From: Pseudomonadota bacterium
Lineage (GTDB): Bacteria > Pseudomonadota > Alphaproteobacteria > Rhizobiales > Xanthobacteraceae
Direction of reading: 5' to 3'
Assembly: GCA_023386885.1 (NCBI GenBank)
Contig: JAEWIX010000092.1
Coordinates: 1-30,226, forward strand
DNA length: 30,226 bases
The notes beneath the pieces are model-generated. The model searched no databases, was not told the DNA's origin, and saw only the letters and a program-made list of their open reading frames with translations. A program made the translations under genes and the position numbers. Positions 13,750 through 21,623 of the stretch are shown piece by piece (within the stretch, counting starts at the first letter, position 1; every line of letters begins with the position of its first letter).

Positions 13750-16206
13750 CTACCCCGCCGCACGGCGTTGCGACGACGGCGGCATCTCGATCTCCACCGG
13801 GATCGGTGCCTGCAACAGGATCGTCTGGCTGTTGCTGGCGACCTCGATGCCGTTTTCCTGGAAGCGCAGCTTCATGCGGCGATTGAACTCGCGCTGCACC
13901 GGCCAGCGTCCGCCGTGAGTGCAACGGATCTGCCCGACGAGGGTGGCCATGGTGCCGTCGACCTTGTCGACGCCCCACAATTCGAGATCGCTGCGGATCA
14001 ACGGCTTGTACTCGGCCTCCTCGCGCATCTCCTTGACGATGTCCTTCAGCAACTGGCCGACCCGGTCGGTATCTTCCTTGTAGGAAACGCTGACATTGAC
14101 CGACGCGTTGCCTGCGCCGCGGCTGGCGTTGGTCACACTGGTGACCGCGCTGAACGGCACGATATGCACCGAGCCGTCGCTGGCGCGCAGCCGAATGGTG
14201 CGGATGGAGACATTCTCCACCGTGCCGGACAATCCTGACACGGTAACAAAATCACCGACCTGCACGACATTCTCGAGCAGCAGGAACAGCCCGGTGATCA
14301 GGTCCTGTACCAGTTTCTGCGAACCGAAACCGACCGCGATGCCGACGATGCCGGCACCGGCGAGCAATGGGGCGATATTGACCCCGATCTCACTGAGCGC
14401 GGTTAGTGCCACCACCGCGAAGATGACGCACAATAGCGCAGTGCGCAGCATCGGCTGGAAGGTGCGTAGCCGCGCCGCGCGCACCGCGTGCCCATCGCGG
14501 GTCAAGACCGCCAGTTGATGATCCATCAGCGCGTTGGTCGCTTCCCAGACCGCCACCGCCACCACGATGGCGATACCGATTGTCACGATGGCCGACAGCA
14601 GGCGGCTGCCGATCTGGCCGCCATAGAACCATACGATGGTATCAACGCCCCAGACCTGCAGCAATGCCACGACGGCAAGCGCCGCAACTACCCAGGACGC
14701 AACGCGACGCAGCAACGGCAGGTAGCGGTTGGCCCGTGTCTCCAATCCGGGAAAGCGTTGCAGGATGTCGGCGTTGATGCGGAAGCCGCGATCGATCAGG
14801 CTGAGCAGCACGATCAGCAATATCCGCGCCACCACCACCACGGCGATGGTGCCGACGACATATTGCAGCAGCAGCGTATAGCCATCGCGAATGTTTAGTG
14901 CCCACACCACCCACAGCGCCATCACGATGAAGATGGCCGCGTAGTGCCACAGACCGGCGACACGATTGCGTGTGGTGGCGAACGCACCCTGCTGATCGCG
15001 CTTGGCGCGGATGATGCGCGCCACCGGCGCACGGCATTGCAGGATGACGACCACCACCAGCAGATGAACCGCGAGCATCACCAGACGCAGCATCGCGGCA
15101 TAGCCCACGCGGTGCAGGCCGAGCAGCAGCGCGACATTGGCGAAGGTGATGCCGGCAACGCCGACCGTCACGATGCGACGGGTCCATACCTCGACATAGG
15201 CCGCGGTTTCCTCGCGCGTGGAGAAAACGCCGAGCGGACCGACCAGCGCCCGTACCGCGCAGATCAAGGCGCGACACAGCGCATAGGCGTTGATGATCGC
15301 CAGGATCACCAGTCGCGTAATGGTGACGTCGCCGATCTGGGTGCCCAGCATCAACGTGGCGACCACGACGAACGCCAACACCGGCATCAGTTCCAGCGCC
15401 AGCCGTCCCAGCACGTACGGCAGGCGCAACAGCGATTGCCACACCCGCATCAGTTTCAGGCGGCGTCGGTTCTTGCCGGTTTCCGGGGTCAGATCCTCGG
15501 CGGAAGATGGCGGATCGGACATCGTAACGGTCGGCGCGGGAGGTTTCGCCACGCGCGGGATGCGTGCTTCAAGCGCCCGCAGCGGCCGACGCAAGACCCA
15601 CAACAGCAGCCACTCGACCGCAAAAGCGCCGCCGAACACCAGCACGAACTTCCACGCGATATCGAGCAACAGATTGTAGTAGACGGGATCCGTGGTGGTG
15701 CGCACCAGCCAGTACCACATCGCCGGAAAATGCGTGACGCTGCGCGCCGCCCACGTCACTTCCCGCGTCGCATCGGCGACCCAACCGGAAATCGTCAGCA
15801 GCAATTGCGCGCCAAGGCTGTCGGCGTTGAGCGTCGGCAGCACGGGCTTTTCCGGTGCGGCGTCCGGCTTGGCTGGCGGCGCGGCTGGTGCGGCGGCCTC
15901 AGACGTGCCTGATGAAGCGGCCGCGGGCGCCGACGTCGTATTCGCAGGCGCGGTCTTCGCACCCGCCGGCGCTGTCTTGTTGTTCGCTGGCGCGGTCTTG
16001 GCGATGGCGCGCAGCGTCTCGATCATCTGCGCGCGCTTGGCGTCGTCCTGCAATGTCTCGAGCGCGCGGCGCGCCTGCTCCGGCGTCAGTGCGTCGCTCG
16101 ATGCCTGAGCGGCAGCGGGAGCCGAAGCTGCAGCTTTCTGAGCCAGAGCAGGGCCTGCCATCAACAGCAGCCCGACGACGATGAGAGGCAAAACCTTTCG
16201 CGACAC
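13750..16206 (-). CDS. Large MscS-family mechanosensitive channel (YbiO-like)
   Basis: An 818-residue inner-membrane protein. A signal peptide (about 1-22, ending GPALAQ) is followed by an Ala/Pro-rich periplasmic region to about residue 150, then about eleven hydrophobic segments. The MscS core begins near residue 600: the pore helix region LLAGAGIVGIAVGFGSQKLVQD with small residues facing the pore, then GLFLLLENVVQVGDFV and the beta domain with VENVSIRTIRLRASDG and VHIVPFSAVTSVTN. Channels of this type open on hypo-osmotic shock to release solutes. Size and layout resemble E. coli YbiO more than the 286-residue MscS. The start is GTG at 16206 with TAGGAG six bases upstream. An intergenic repeat separates it from the TPR gene upstream on the same strand. 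Confidence 0.9.
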   Translation of the reverse strand: MSRKVLPLIVVGLLLMAGPALAQKAAASAPAAAQASSDALTPEQARRALETLQDDAKRAQMIETLRAIAKTAPANNKTAPAGAKTAPANTTSAPAAASSGTSEAAAPAAPPAKPDAAPEKPVLPTLNADSLGAQLLLTISGWVADATREVTWAARSVTHFPAMWYWLVRTTTDPVYYNLLLDIAWKFVLVFGGAFAVEWLLLWVLRRPLRALEARIPRVAKPPAPTVTMSDPPSSAEDLTPETGKNRRRLKLMRVWQSLLRLPYVLGRLALELMPVLAFVVVATLMLGTQIGDVTITRLVILAIINAYALCRALICAVRALVGPLGVFSTREETAAYVEVWTRRIVTVGVAGITFANVALLLGLHRVGYAAMLRLVMLAVHLLVVVVILQCRAPVARIIRAKRDQQGAFATTRNRVAGLWHYAAIFIVMALWVVWALNIRDGYTLLLQYVVGTIAVVVVARILLIVLLSLIDRGFRINADILQRFPGLETRANRYLPLLRRVASWVVAALAVVALLQVWGVDTIVWFYGGQIGSRLLSAIVTIGIAIVVAVAVWEATNALMDHQLAVLTRDGHAVRAARLRTFQPMLRTALLCVIFAVVALTALSEIGVNIAPLLAGAGIVGIAVGFGSQKLVQDLITGLFLLLENVVQVGDFVTVSGLSGTVENVSIRTIRLRASDGSVHIVPFSAVTSVTNASRGAGNASVNVSVSYKEDTDRVGQLLKDIVKEMREEAEYKPLIRSDLELWGVDKVDGTMATLVGQIRCTHGGRWPVQREFNRRMKLRFQENGIEVASNSQTILLQAPIPVEIEMPPSSQRRAAG

Positions 16207-16237
16207 GAAAGCTCCTATGCGACAGCGAAAGCCACTT

Positions 16238-16326
16238 CCGTTCCGATCAAATCGGAACGGGGCTTCAGGTTGTTATTTCGACGCGTTTTCTTTACGCGAA
16301 CCGGTATCCACTTCGCTCGAAAACAC
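16238..16326. repeat. Structured intergenic repeat, RIME-like mosaic element
   Basis: Two dyads in tandem. The first has perfect 10-bp arms CCGTTCCGAT (16238-16247) and ATCGGAACGG (16251-16260) with a CAA loop. The second is nested: GCGTTTTC (16283-16290) with GAAAACAC (16319-16326, one mismatch) outside, and GCGAA (16296-16300) with TTCGC (16312-16316) inside, around CCGGTATCCAC. From memory this two-part sequence recurs between genes in Bradyrhizobium and related rhizobia. It lies between the TPR gene and the MscS-type gene, both on the minus strand. Confidence 0.65.
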
Positions 16327-16447
16327 TTTAAAAATGCTTCGCGATTGAGAAAATCGGACGACCCCCGCAAGCAGGCCCTGTCTTGATCCGTGATTCCGGC
16401 ATGAACAGGGCGCTTCGGCCCGTTACACGTATCGTCGGAGACCGCGA

Positions 16448-17125
16448 TCAGATATCGCGGCCTTCGACCTTCTCGGTGAGCGTCTTGACCAGATCGGGAA
16501 TCTTGTCGAGGTGCGGGTTGATCGCCAGCGCCTTGCGGAAGGCGTCCAGCGCGCGCTTGTCGTCGCCGAGATCGCGCATGATCATGCCGAGCCCGGCCAG
16601 CGCTCCGAAATGGCGCGGCTCGCGCGCCAGCACCTGCTCGATATCGTGCAAGGCGCGGTCGTAATCGTCCTTGAGATAATAAACTGTCGCCCGCCGATTC
16701 CACGCCTCGGTGTAGTCGGGACGCAGTTTGACGACGGCATCGAGCAATTCGAGCGCGACATCGAACTGCTTGGCATCGACCGCGGCCTTCACCCGCACCA
16801 TCAACAGTTGCGCGGTGTCGCTCGGCGTCGCCATCCACTGCGCCCAGATCCGCGCCTCGACATGCTTGGCGCTGGCCTCATCGGGCGCCGCCTTCAGCGC
16901 GCCGAACAGGAAATCCAGCCCGCGCGTGCGATCGGCCTTGATGGTCGGCAGCTTGGACGGCGGCTCCGGCGGCTTCTCCAGTTGCCGGTCGAGCGGCTTC
17001 CCCGGCGCAGGCCGCGATTCCTGCGCCTGAACGGCGACGGATGAGGCCACCAGCATCGATGCGGCCACGACGCAACTGCCGAGACGAGCGGCAACCGGGA
17101 ATCGCAAAAGCGCTTTCACGAACAT
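16448..17125 (-). CDS. Exported tetratricopeptide-repeat protein
   Basis: A 225-residue protein with an N-terminal signal peptide (hydrophobic core about 15-30, cleavage near VQA/QE) and a short Pro-rich segment. The C-terminal half (about 115-215) carries TPR units: FDVALELLDAVVKLRPDYTEAWNR, split here as FDVALELLDAVV and KLRPDYTEAW, then YDRALHDIEQVLAREPRHFGA and KRALDAFRKALAINPHL. TPRs mediate protein contacts, so a periplasmic scaffold or assembly role is plausible, but no partner can be named. The ribosome binding site is weak. It is followed after about 240 bp by the MscS-type gene on the same strand, and rpmJ lies upstream behind a terminator. Confidence 0.85.
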   Translation of the reverse strand: MFVKALLRFPVAARLGSCVVAASMLVASSVAVQAQESRPAPGKPLDRQLEKPPEPPSKLPTIKADRTRGLDFLFGALKAAPDEASAKHVEARIWAQWMATPSDTAQLLMVRVKAAVDAKQFDVALELLDAVVKLRPDYTEAWNRRATVYYLKDDYDRALHDIEQVLAREPRHFGALAGLGMIMRDLGDDKRALDAFRKALAINPHLDKIPDLVKTLTEKVEGRDI

Positions 17126-17168
17126 GGCCGGAATCTAGCCGTGAGTTGTGGCGCTGAAAAGACGACAA

Positions 17169-17199
17169 AGCCGCCCGGCGAATGGTACGCCGCGCGGCT
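17169..17199 (-). terminator. Rho-independent terminator downstream of rpmJ
   Basis: Arms AGCCGC-C-CGGCG (17169-17180) and CGCCG-C-GCGGCT (17188-17199) form an 11-bp stem with one C-C mismatch and a 7-base loop. On the minus strand it is followed by TTTGTCGTCTTTT. It lies 74 bases past the rpmJ stop codon. Confidence 0.75.
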
Positions 17200-17272
17200 C
17201 GACCTTCAAAAACAGGGAAGCGAAATCAGGGAAGACAGCTTGGCAAGCCGAAGCCGTCCGGAGCCGGGACGC

Positions 17273-17398
17273 TTAGCCCTGGCGCGCCTTGAACCGGCGC
17301 TGCACCTTGTTGATCACGTAGACGCGACCCTTGCGGCGCACGAGGCGGTTGTTGCGGTTGCGGCTGCGCAGCGATTTCAATGAGTTACGGACTTTCAT
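17273..17398 (-). CDS. rpmJ: 50S ribosomal protein L36 (zinc-free type)
   Basis: A 41-residue, very basic protein starting MKVRNSLKSLRSRNRNN and ending VQRRFKARQG, the complete bacterial L36. The Cys/His zinc ligands of the C+ form are absent, so this is the zinc-independent type common in alphaproteobacteria and similar to E. coli YkgO. It sits in the large ribosomal subunit. The gene stands alone, as is usual when L36 is outside the spc operon, with AGGA before the ATG and a clear terminator downstream. Confidence 0.95.
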   Translation of the reverse strand: MKVRNSLKSLRSRNRNNRLVRRKGRVYVINKVQRRFKARQG

Positions 17399-17709
17399 GG
17401 GACAATCCTACAGCGTTTTGAAAGGCCGTGTGCGACAGGCCGAATCTGGCAAATAACAGGATAAGCCCGCCAGCGGCCAAGCCGCGCGGGACGGCTGCGT
17501 TCTAATGCACCCCCGCCGTATCTGTCAATGTTTCGGCGGCGCCAATCCGGGGATTTTGCTGCCTACCGGACCTCGAACCGGGCGGGATGGAACCCTACGG
17601 CCCTCTGACGCAGTTCCGGCGGAAGTCGCTTTACGCTCCATCTACATTTGATTATGTTATATAACTATTCTGCCGACGCCCTTTCAAGGGCGCGCCCGAG
17701 GGAGTGACC
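17399..17709. promoter_or_regulatory. 311-bp divergent intergenic region between rpmJ and the amidohydrolase gene
   Basis: No gene or RNA is recognisable. It must carry the outward promoters of both flanking genes. The most distinctive sequence is the AT-rich palindrome GTTATATAAC at 17656-17665, about 45 bp before the amidohydrolase start, in an otherwise GC-rich region; it could be an operator or include a -10 element. Confidence 0.4.
17656..17665. promoter_or_regulatory. AT-only-core palindrome, candidate operator or -10 region
   Basis: GTTATATAAC is a perfect 10-bp palindrome within TGATTATGTTATATAACT. It stands 45 bp upstream of the amidohydrolase start codon. TATAAC inside it resembles a -10 hexamer, though no clear -35 was found. 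Confidence 0.3.
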
Positions 17710-18579
17710 ATGCCCAATCTCGACGACGTCATCGCCATCGACATCCACACCCATGCCGAGGAACCCTGCGGCACCCATGGCGACGACGGCTATGACGATT
17801 TCCAGGCGGCGATGGCGGACTACTTCAAGTCGCCGCACAAGCATCCGCCGACCGTGCCGGAGACAGCCGCCTATTACCGCGCCAAGAACATCGCCGCCGT
17901 GATCTTCCCGGTCGATGCCGAGCGCGAGACCGGCTTCCGCCGCTACAACAATTACGAGATGGCCGAACTGGCGGCGCAGAATTCCGACGTGCTGATCCCG
18001 TTCGCCAGCATCGATCCCGCCAAGGGAAAGGTCGGCGCGCGCGAGGCGCGCAACCTGATCGAGAACCACGGCATCAAGGGCTTCAAGTTTCACCCGACCA
18101 TGCAGGGCTTCTACCCCAACGACCGCATGGCCTATCCTCTCTATGAAGCCATCGCCGAAGCCGGCTCGATCGCGCTGTTCCACACCGGACAAACCGGCGT
18201 CGGCTCCGGGATGCCGGGCGGCAACGGGATGCGGCTGAAATATTCCAACCCGATGTATATCGACGACGTCGCGGTGGATTTCCCCGAGATGAAGATCATC
18301 CTCGCGCATCCGTCCTTCCCGTGGCAGGAGGAAGCGCTGTCGGTCGCGACCCACAAGCCCAACGTCTACATCGACCTGTCGGGCTGGTCGCCGAAATATT
18401 TTCCGCCGATCCTGGTGCGCTACGCCAACACGCTGTTGCAGGACAAGATGCTGTTCGGCTCCGACTGGCCGGTGATCACGCCGGACCGCTGGCTGTCGGA
18501 CTTTTCCAAGATCGACATCCGCGACGAGGTGCGGCCGAAGATCCTGAAGGCCAACGCGCGCAAGCTGCTGGGAATGTAG
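17710..18579 (+). CDS. Amidohydrolase family 2 protein (ACMSD-like metal hydrolase/decarboxylase fold)
   Basis: A 289-residue cytosolic TIM-barrel enzyme of the amidohydrolase-2 family. Metal-site residues appear in order: IDIHTHAEEP (His13, His15), FKFHPTM (His128), FHTGQTG (His158), AHPSFPW (His200) and GSDWP (Asp252). Members include aminocarboxymuconate semialdehyde decarboxylase, gamma-resorcylate decarboxylase and 4-oxalomesaconate hydratase, mostly in aromatic-acid catabolism; the substrate here is unknown. The ATG at 17710 is chosen because GAGGGAG lies five bases upstream; the in-frame GTG at 17704 would overlap that site. It converges on the acyl-CoA dehydrogenase gene with only 6 bp between stop codons and no hairpin between them. 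Confidence 0.88.
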   Translation: MPNLDDVIAIDIHTHAEEPCGTHGDDGYDDFQAAMADYFKSPHKHPPTVPETAAYYRAKNIAAVIFPVDAERETGFRRYNNYEMAELAAQNSDVLIPFASIDPAKGKVGAREARNLIENHGIKGFKFHPTMQGFYPNDRMAYPLYEAIAEAGSIALFHTGQTGVGSGMPGGNGMRLKYSNPMYIDDVAVDFPEMKIILAHPSFPWQEEALSVATHKPNVYIDLSGWSPKYFPPILVRYANTLLQDKMLFGSDWPVITPDRWLSDFSKIDIRDEVRPKILKANARKLLGM

Positions 18580-18585
18580 ACCGCG

Positions 18586-19821
18586 TTACAGTTCGACATC
18601 ACCAGCAAGCAGACGTTGCGCGATGGTGCGCGCGAGGATTTCGTTGGTGCCGTCGGCGATGTTGACGATGCGCAGGTCGTGCCACGCGTGGACAAGGCCG
18701 ACCTCGTTGGTCAGCCCCATGCCGCCGTGGGTCTGCATCGCGCGATCGACCGCGCGGAAGCCGGCCTGCACCGCATAGGCTTTGGCCATCGACAATTCCT
18801 TCACCGCCTTGTCGCCCTGATCGAGCAGCATCGCGGCGTTCAGCCCCATCAGGTGCGCGGCGTGCAGTTCGGTCGCGGCTTCCGCCAGCGGCAGCGATAC
18901 GCCCTGATAGTCGGCGATGACGTGGCCGAATGCCTCGCGCTGCTTGGCGTAGTCGAGCGCCATCTCCAGCGCCCAGCGTCCCTGCCCGACCGCGCGCGCG
19001 GAATTGTAGACACGGCCGAGCGAGACGCCGTAGAGCGCGAGCTTGAAGCCCTCGTTCAGTTGTCCCACCAACTGCCACGGCGCGACCTCGACATCTTCCA
19101 GCACCAGCGCGCCTTCGTGGCCGCCGGCATGGCCGAACAGCCGCACCACGCTCTCCACGGAAAAGCCCGGCGCGTCGGTCGGCACCAGAAACGCGCTGAT
19201 GCCGCCGGCCTTGCGCGCCGCTTTCTCAACATCCGTGATCGCGAACACGATGCACCATTCGGCGGTCGGCGCATTGCTGGTCCACAGCTTACGCCCGGTG
19301 ATGCGCCAGCCGTTCGCGGTCTTCACCGCGCGGGTGTGGATCATACTGGCGTCGGAGCCGGCGCCGGGCTCCGACAAGCCGAAGCACATCGAGGTGTCGC
19401 CGCTCATCATGCCGGCAAGGCAGCGGCTGCGGGCTTCATCGGTCACCTGTGTGAGCAAACGGCTCGGTCCGAACGCCCAGTGCGCGATGACCCACGGGAT
19501 CACGGTGCCCTGCCCGCCGAGCCGGCGATAAATCGCCTCCCACGCGACGTAATAGACCAGATGACCGAGCCCGCCGCCGCCCAGTTCCGTCGGCGCGCAC
19601 ATCGCATAGAAGCCGGCCTCCGCCGACAGCATCCGCACCTCGCGGATCAGTGCGCGCACCTCCGGCGTATAGCGTCCCGTCTCGTCGTAGAGCCGCCGCT
19701 GATCCTCCAGCAACGCATGATGCCGTTCGAGCCGCGGCGCGACCTGCGATTCAACGAAGCGCAACACGCCGTCGCGTACCGCAATTACATCCTCCGGAAG
19801 ATCGAACGCCACCCCGCTCAT
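18586..19821 (-). CDS. Acyl-CoA dehydrogenase family flavoprotein
   Basis: A 411-residue FAD enzyme that should introduce an alpha-beta double bond into an acyl-CoA and pass electrons to ETF. The N-terminal helical domain (about 1-130) is followed by the beta domain with signature MCFGLSEPGAGSDAS and RKLWTSNAPTAEW, and the C-terminal helical domain with QTHGGMGLTNE. At the usual catalytic-Glu position (YEGT in medium-chain enzymes) this protein has Asp390 in NIADGTNEI, a form I associate with the ACAD10/11-like branch. AAGGGA lies eight bases before the ATG at 19821. It is divergent from the haloacid dehalogenase gene and convergent with the amidohydrolase gene. The acyl substrate cannot be deduced. 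Confidence 0.92.
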   Translation of the reverse strand: MSGVAFDLPEDVIAVRDGVLRFVESQVAPRLERHHALLEDQRRLYDETGRYTPEVRALIREVRMLSAEAGFYAMCAPTELGGGGLGHLVYYVAWEAIYRRLGGQGTVIPWVIAHWAFGPSRLLTQVTDEARSRCLAGMMSGDTSMCFGLSEPGAGSDASMIHTRAVKTANGWRITGRKLWTSNAPTAEWCIVFAITDVEKAARKAGGISAFLVPTDAPGFSVESVVRLFGHAGGHEGALVLEDVEVAPWQLVGQLNEGFKLALYGVSLGRVYNSARAVGQGRWALEMALDYAKQREAFGHVIADYQGVSLPLAEAATELHAAHLMGLNAAMLLDQGDKAVKELSMAKAYAVQAGFRAVDRAMQTHGGMGLTNEVGLVHAWHDLRIVNIADGTNEILARTIAQRLLAGDVEL

Positions 19822-19996
19822 GCAATGTTCCCTTATTCGTTTCTTGCAAACCTTTTCGCCAGCGTAACGAAGCCGCCATGGAGCACAAGCGACGCAGACG
19901 CGCAGCTGCTGTCGCGCAGGGTTCTTGAAACGCATGACGAAACGAGGCAACAACAGATCGGCGCGGTGCAGCTTCCATCCGCGAAGGAGAATCCCG

Positions 19997-20737
19997 GTGA
20001 CCATCAAGGCCGTCGTTTTCGATGCATATGGCACGCTGTTCGACGTGCAATCGGTCGCCGCCATCACCGAGCAGACGTTTCCCGGCCACGGCGACATGAT
20101 CACGCAGATCTGGCGCATCAAACAGCTCGAATATAGCTGGCTGCGTTCGCTGATGGGCCGCTACGAAGATTTCTCCACGATCACCCGCGACGCACTGGCT
20201 TATACGCTGCGCTGCCTCGGCCTGCCCCGCGACGATGCCGCCTTCGCACGGATCATGGAGAAATATCTGCATCTCGAGCTTTATCCCGACGCGCGCGCGG
20301 CACTGGACGCCATGCGCGACCGCAAACTGGCGATCCTCTCCAACGGCAGCAGCGACATGCTCAACGCCTTGGTGCGCAACAGCGGCCTCGACACGGTTCT
20401 CGATGCCACCATCAGTGTCGATGCCAAACGCATCTTCAAGCCGCACCGTGACGCCTATGTCCTGATCGAGGAGAAGCTCGGCGTCGCTCCCGCCGACGTG
20501 CTGTTCGTCTCGTCGAACCCGTGGGACGCCTGCGGCGCCAAGGCGTTCGGCCTGCGCGTCGCTTGGATCGAGCGCATCACGCCCGAAGCGATGGCGCGCG
20601 AATGCGAAAAGACCGACCTCGTGGCGCCGCTGACGATGTTCAAGGCGCTGCGCATGCAGATGGACGAACTCGGCGTCGAACCCGACCATCGCATCGCCGC
20701 GCTGTCCGACTTGCCGAAACTCGTCGCCGCCGATTGA
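19997..20737 (+). CDS. L-2-haloacid dehalogenase (HAD type II)
   Basis: A 246-residue cytosolic HAD-superfamily hydrolase. It matches L-2-haloacid dehalogenases, which convert L-2-haloalkanoic acids to D-2-hydroxy acids. Visible residues: nucleophile Asp9 in VVFDAYGTLFD, the halide-binding Arg in WRIKQLEYSWLRSLMGRY, Ser in LSNGSSDM, Lys in IFKPHRDAY, and the Ser-Asn-x-x-Asp set in FVSSNPWDACGAKAFG. The WRxKQLEYxWLR stretch sets it apart from phosphatases of the HAD family. The start is GTG at 19997, with AAGGAG seven bases upstream; a longer in-frame ATG at 19925 lacks a site. A YbaK-family gene follows 31 bp on, possibly in one operon. Natural substrate is unknown. Confidence 0.92.
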   Translation: MTIKAVVFDAYGTLFDVQSVAAITEQTFPGHGDMITQIWRIKQLEYSWLRSLMGRYEDFSTITRDALAYTLRCLGLPRDDAAFARIMEKYLHLELYPDARAALDAMRDRKLAILSNGSSDMLNALVRNSGLDTVLDATISVDAKRIFKPHRDAYVLIEEKLGVAPADVLFVSSNPWDACGAKAFGLRVAWIERITPEAMARECEKTDLVAPLTMFKALRMQMDELGVEPDHRIAALSDLPKLVAAD

Positions 20738-20768
20738 TCCCTTCACCACACACTTACGGAAACCGAAC

Positions 20769-21236
20769 ATGAGTGTTGAATCCGTTCGCGCGTTCTTCGA
20801 GACGCACGCCCCCGAATTCGAAGTGATCGAATCCGACAAGAGTTCGGCGACGGTGCCGCTCGCCGCCGAAGCCTTCGGCGTCAAGCCGGAGGAAATCGCC
20901 AAGACACTGTCGCTGCGGGTCGGCGACCGCTATGTGCTGGTGGTGACCAAGGGCACCGCGCGGCTCGACAACAAGAAAGCCAAGACGGCATTCGGCGCCA
21001 AGCCGCGCATGCTCGGGCCTGAGGAAGTCGTCGACATCACCGGCCATCCGGTCGGCGGCGTCTGTCCGTTCGGATTGAAAACGCCGCTGCCGGTCTATTG
21101 CGACATTTCGCTGCAGGCCTTCGACGTCGTCGTGCCGGCCGCCGGTTCCACCAACAGCGCGGTACGCATCGCGCCGCACCGCATGGCCGAACTGACCGCC
21201 GCCGAATGGGTCGACGTCTGCCAGACGCAGGAGTAG
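20769..21236 (+). CDS. YbaK/EbsC-family aminoacyl-tRNA deacylase
   Basis: A 155-residue single-domain protein of the YbaK/aaRS-associated family. Members hydrolyse mischarged tRNAs in trans, such as Cys-tRNA(Pro) or Ala-tRNA(Pro). Typical segments are EEIAKTLSLRVGDRYVLVV, split as EEIAKTLSL and RVGDRYVLVV, with the conserved Lys in AKTL, then GHPVGGVCPFGLK and the AAGSTNSAVRIAP motif. It contains no synthetase domain, so it is a free-standing editing factor. Specificity (YbaK, ProX or YeaK type) cannot be decided by eye. It lies 31 bp after the dehalogenase gene on the same strand; no functional link is obvious. Confidence 0.87.
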   Translation: MSVESVRAFFETHAPEFEVIESDKSSATVPLAAEAFGVKPEEIAKTLSLRVGDRYVLVVTKGTARLDNKKAKTAFGAKPRMLGPEEVVDITGHPVGGVCPFGLKTPLPVYCDISLQAFDVVVPAAGSTNSAVRIAPHRMAELTAAEWVDVCQTQE

Positions 21237-21623
21237 TCCATCGCCGCTGGTGAAGTCGCCTTCGCAGTAGCGGGGATGACACCAATGCGTTCCCCTCGCA
21301 TTCAAGGGTGAATATCGGACACGTTACTCATAACATTCGCGAAGTCTGATATTTTACGCAGCGACGTTCCCCTTGTTATCACCGCATCGTGGCGTGCATC
21401 TCTCTGCCGAAAGCGGCTGCGGATTCATGATTCCCTATATTTTCAGGCGTTTCGATCACCTGTCGCGCCAACCGATTACCGCTTGGCTTGTATCCCGTTC
21501 CGTTGCGCCAGATTGCTATTGCACTCCGACTTCGTTTTAGTCTTTGATGATCGAACGCAACGTGGGCGATCGCGCAAGCACAAGAACGAAACAATTCGCT
21601 CGGGTGCGCGAATGGAGGAGACG
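21237..21623. promoter_or_regulatory. 387-bp intergenic region ahead of the acyl-CoA ligase gene
   Basis: No gene is recognisable. The region is locally AT-richer than its surroundings around 21310-21360 (GTTACTCATAACATTC, TCTGATATTTTACG), where a promoter is plausible, but no hexamer pair is convincing. GGAGG at 21614-21618 is the ribosome binding site that decides the start at 21624. Confidence 0.35.

Noticed and set aside
18616..20136. Open frame (506 codons) antisense to the acyl-CoA dehydrogenase gene
   Set aside because: Composition is that of an antisense shadow; the opposite strand has all acyl-CoA dehydrogenase motifs.
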